From an uncultured Clostridia bacterium (GTDB lineage: Bacteria; Bacillota; Clostridia; Christensenellales; Aristaeellaceae): 10,057 nt of DNA. Shown piece after piece: positions 7,983 to 10,057 of this stretch. The first letter of the stretch is position 1. Every line of letters begins with the position of its first letter. Location of the stretch: assembly GCA_934621485.1 (NCBI GenBank), contig CAKTUS010000095.1, positions 1-10,057 of the forward strand. Reading direction: 5' to 3'. The notes beneath the pieces were generated by a model. That model was not told where the DNA came from. It searched no databases and saw only the letters and a list, made by a program, of their open reading frames with translations. The translations under genes were made by a program, and so were the position numbers.

Positions 7983-8723
7983 ATGTTTTTGAACAGCAAT
8001 TCCCGCCAAGCGCCCGGCAGCCCGGCGCAGCGGCAGCACGTGCTGAAAAACCTGCTGCGCGGCATGCGCAGGCCCCAGGAGCCCATGCCTGCCCAAAAGC
8101 CTGTTACCGATGAAGAAGAAGCGCCCCCCAAAACGCCGTCCAGGGCCCGAAAGCTGCTGGTGCGGGCGCTCCTGTGCCTGCTGTTGGCGGCGGCGCTGGT
8201 TTTTGCCTATCTGTTTTTGCTGCTGGGCGAGCCGGATGAGGACGCCAAGTATGCCGTCAGCCAGCCTCAGGCTCAAATTACCATGCCCATGAGCGCCCTG
8301 GAAACCCCGGGCGACGCGGATGTGCAAAGCCTGGCGGACACCTTCGGCCAGCCGGTGCTGTCCCTCTACGGCGGATTGAGCATGCAGAAGGCCCGCATTT
8401 TCGACACGGCCTTTGAGGGCGGCTACGCCCGCCGGGTAACCCTGACCTACGCCTTTGAGGACGGCGCGACCCTGACCCTGGAAAGCGTGCGTCCCACCAG
8501 CGCCGGAGAACTGCTTGACCAGCGGGGCTACAAACTGGAAGCGCAAACCCTGTACACCCTGGGCGGGCTGAACGCGGCCCGCATGGACAACAGCCAGCAA
8601 AGCTGCGTTTTTGCCCAGAATGATGTGGCGGTGTACGCCGTGGTGTGCCCTGCCAGCCATGCCGGCGACCTGCCCGCTCTGCTGAAAACGACCACCCTGA
8701 CGGCCCCCAGCTATCACGAATGA
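7983..8723 (+). CDS. Single-pass membrane protein with extracytoplasmic domain, unknown function
   Basis: The 246-residue product (244 if it starts at TTG 7989) has a polar, proline-rich N-terminal part (1-55), a basic stretch SRARK and one membrane segment at about 62-82. An acidic GEPDEDAK follows, then a domain of about 160 residues. The charge pattern predicts N-terminus in and C-terminus out. The outside domain alternates strands, with VTLTYAFEDGATLTLESV (about 152-169) and a late FAQNDVAVYAVVCPA. This loosely recalls DUF4367-type domains of Firmicutes membrane proteins, but I am not sure. The stop codon TGA overlaps the ribosome-binding site of the ABC exporter gene, which starts 15 bases later, so coupling is likely. 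It could be an accessory or sensor subunit of that exporter; this is inference from position alone. Confidence 0.75.
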   Translation: MFLNSNSRQAPGSPAQRQHVLKNLLRGMRRPQEPMPAQKPVTDEEEAPPKTPSRARKLLVRALLCLLLAAALVFAYLFLLLGEPDEDAKYAVSQPQAQITMPMSALETPGDADVQSLADTFGQPVLSLYGGLSMQKARIFDTAFEGGYARRVTLTYAFEDGATLTLESVRPTSAGELLDQRGYKLEAQTLYTLGGLNAARMDNSQQSCVFAQNDVAVYAVVCPASHAGDLPALLKTTTLTAPSYHE

Positions 8724-8738
8724 AGGAGCGTTTTTTCC

Positions 8739-10057
8739 ATGTCCAGCCCCCAACATACCATGAAAACCAGTCAGCTGCTTCGCCGGTTTCTGCCCTACTT
8801 CCGCAAGTACCTGCCCATGCTGCTGCTGGACCTGTTTTGCGCGTCGCTGACCACGGTGTGCGAGCTGGTGCTGCCGCTGATTGTGCGCAACATAACCACC
8901 CTGGCCACCGGCAACGCAGCCGCCTTGACGGCGGCCTATGTGCTGCGGGTAGGCGCGATGTATGTGGCGCTGCGCATCGTTGATTCGGCCGCCAGCTTTT
9001 ACATGTCGTCCAGGGGCCATATCATGGGCACCTATATTGAACGGGACATGCGCAACAAGCTGTTTGAGCATTTGCAAACCCTGGGCTTCGCCTACTACAG
9101 CAACGCCAAGGTGGGGCAGATTATGGCCCGCATCACCAGCGACCTGTTTGACGTAACCGAGTTTGCTCACCACTGCCCCGAGGAGTTTTTCATCGCCGCC
9201 ATCAAGATTGTGGTTCCCTTCATCATCCTGATGGGCACCAGCCCGCTGCTGACGCTGATTATCTTTGCCATGCTGCCGCTGATGCTGGTGTGCACCCGAT
9301 TCTTTAACAAGCGCATGCGGGCCGTGTTCAAGGAAAGCCGTCACCAGGTGGGCGAAATCAACGCCCAGGTGGAGGACAGCCTGCTGGGCATCCGCGTGGT
9401 GAAAAGCTTTGCCAATGAGCCGGTGGAAATTGAAAAGTTCCACCAGCGCAACGATGAAATCGTGCGCATCAACCGGCGCAAGTACCTGTATATGGCCGGC
9501 TTTTCCACCACCACCCGCGCCTTCGACGGAATCATGTACATTGTGGTGGTGGTGGTAGGCGCGCTGTTTATCATCAGCGGCAACATCACTGCGGCGGACT
9601 ACGTAGCTTATTTGCTGTATGTGAGCACCCTGCTCACCTCCATTCGCCGCATTGTGGACTACATGGAGCAATTTCAGCGGGGCATGACGGGCATCGAGCG
9701 CTTCTGCGAAATCATGGACGAGAAGCCCGATATTCAGGATGCGCCGGACGCCATTGAGCTTACGCATGTGAAGGGTGGCGTCACCTTCGACCATGTCAGT
9801 TTCCACTATAACGACGACGACAAAAACGTGCTGGCGGATATCAACTTTGAGGTAAAGGCCGGCGAGCGGGTGGCTCTGGTGGGCCCCAGCGGCGGCGGCA
9901 AAACCACCCTGTGCAACCTGATTCCCCGGTTTTACAACGTTTCCGGCGGCCGCATCCTGGTGGACGGGCACGATATCACTCACCTGACCCAGCACAGCCT
10001 GCGGGAAGCCATCGGCATGGTGCAGCAGGATGTGTACATGTTCAGCGGCACCGTGTT
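8739..10057 (+). CDS. ABC exporter half-transporter (membrane plus ATPase), cut by window edge
   Basis: This is a fused membrane and ATP-binding protein of the MsbA/LmrA-like exporter type, working as a dimer in the cytoplasmic membrane to export drugs, lipids or peptides. The first 439 residues are visible. The membrane domain has about six segments (roughly 24-50, 66-88, 148-166, 169-187, 263-281 and 287-305), with the typical VEDSLLGIRVVKSFANE coupling region at 211-227. The ATPase domain follows, with a likely A-loop Tyr367, Walker A GPSGGGKTT (382-390) and Q-loop QQD (Gln430). The signature, Walker B and H-loop lie beyond base 10057. The ATG at 8739 follows AAGGAG by 10 bases; a second ATG seven codons later is possible. 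No break is seen. The substrate is unknown, and a partner half-transporter may follow downstream. Confidence 0.92.
   Translation, partial: MSSPQHTMKTSQLLRRFLPYFRKYLPMLLLDLFCASLTTVCELVLPLIVRNITTLATGNAAALTAAYVLRVGAMYVALRIVDSAASFYMSSRGHIMGTYIERDMRNKLFEHLQTLGFAYYSNAKVGQIMARITSDLFDVTEFAHHCPEEFFIAAIKIVVPFIILMGTSPLLTLIIFAMLPLMLVCTRFFNKRMRAVFKESRHQVGEINAQVEDSLLGIRVVKSFANEPVEIEKFHQRNDEIVRINRRKYLYMAGFSTTTRAFDGIMYIVVVVVGALFIISGNITAADYVAYLLYVSTLLTSIRRIVDYMEQFQRGMTGIERFCEIMDEKPDIQDAPDAIELTHVKGGVTFDHVSFHYNDDDKNVLADINFEVKAGERVALVGPSGGGKTTLCNLIPRFYNVSGGRILVDGHDITHLTQHSLREAIGMVQQDVYMFSGTV

Noticed and set aside
7380..9995. 871-codon open frame on the minus strand, opposite three genes
   Set aside because: It spans three plus-strand genes, each with a good ribosome-binding site. 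The translation is compositionally odd and has no recognisable domain.

Overview
The window looks like chromosomal DNA from a GC-rich member of the Firmicutes (Bacillota), most likely an uncultured gut-type Clostridia. This rests on strong AGGAGG ribosome-binding sites before almost every gene, the gene order L7Ae-like / rpsL / rpsG / fusA / tuf, an S12 starting MPTINQLIRKGR, and sigma-A-like promoters embedded in GC-rich sequence. No tool-based taxonomy was possible, so this is inference.

Left part (1-3719, minus strand): the streptomycin (str) operon, read right to left. Its order is an 81-residue L7Ae/YbxF-like RNA-binding protein, rpsL (S12), rpsG (S7), fusA (EF-G), then the first 24 codons of tuf (EF-Tu), which leaves the window at base 1. 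All starts were trimmed to the conserved N-termini, each with a good ribosome-binding site. S12 carries arginine at position 88, where lysine is nearly universal. The rpsL-rpsG spacer is 260 bases and can fold into stem-loops, one of them directly upstream of the rpsG ribosome-binding site.

Centre (3720-4199): a 480-base divergent intergenic region. It holds a strong minus-strand promoter for the ribosomal operon (TTGACT-18-TAATAT) and a strong plus-strand promoter for the sugar genes (TTGTAC-17-TATAAT). The second promoter has its -10 box between inverted-repeat arms, with a perfect 12-base palindrome upstream. A 12-base direct repeat links the ribosomal promoter spacer to its leader. No rpoC lies upstream of the str operon, so here the operon appears to begin with the L7Ae-like gene.

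Right part (4200-10057, plus strand): five closely spaced genes. The first two are an MFS sugar-type transporter and a cytoplasmic family 2 glycoside hydrolase, separated by 3 bases; together they look like an uptake-and-cleave unit for a glycoside. After 57 bases come a zinc-ribbon protein of unknown function, a single-pass membrane protein with a large outside domain, and an ABC exporter half-transporter that runs off the right edge. The last three are 21 and 15 bases apart and probably form one unit. This trio is the least explained part of the window. I see no mobile element, CRISPR array, tRNA or rRNA.
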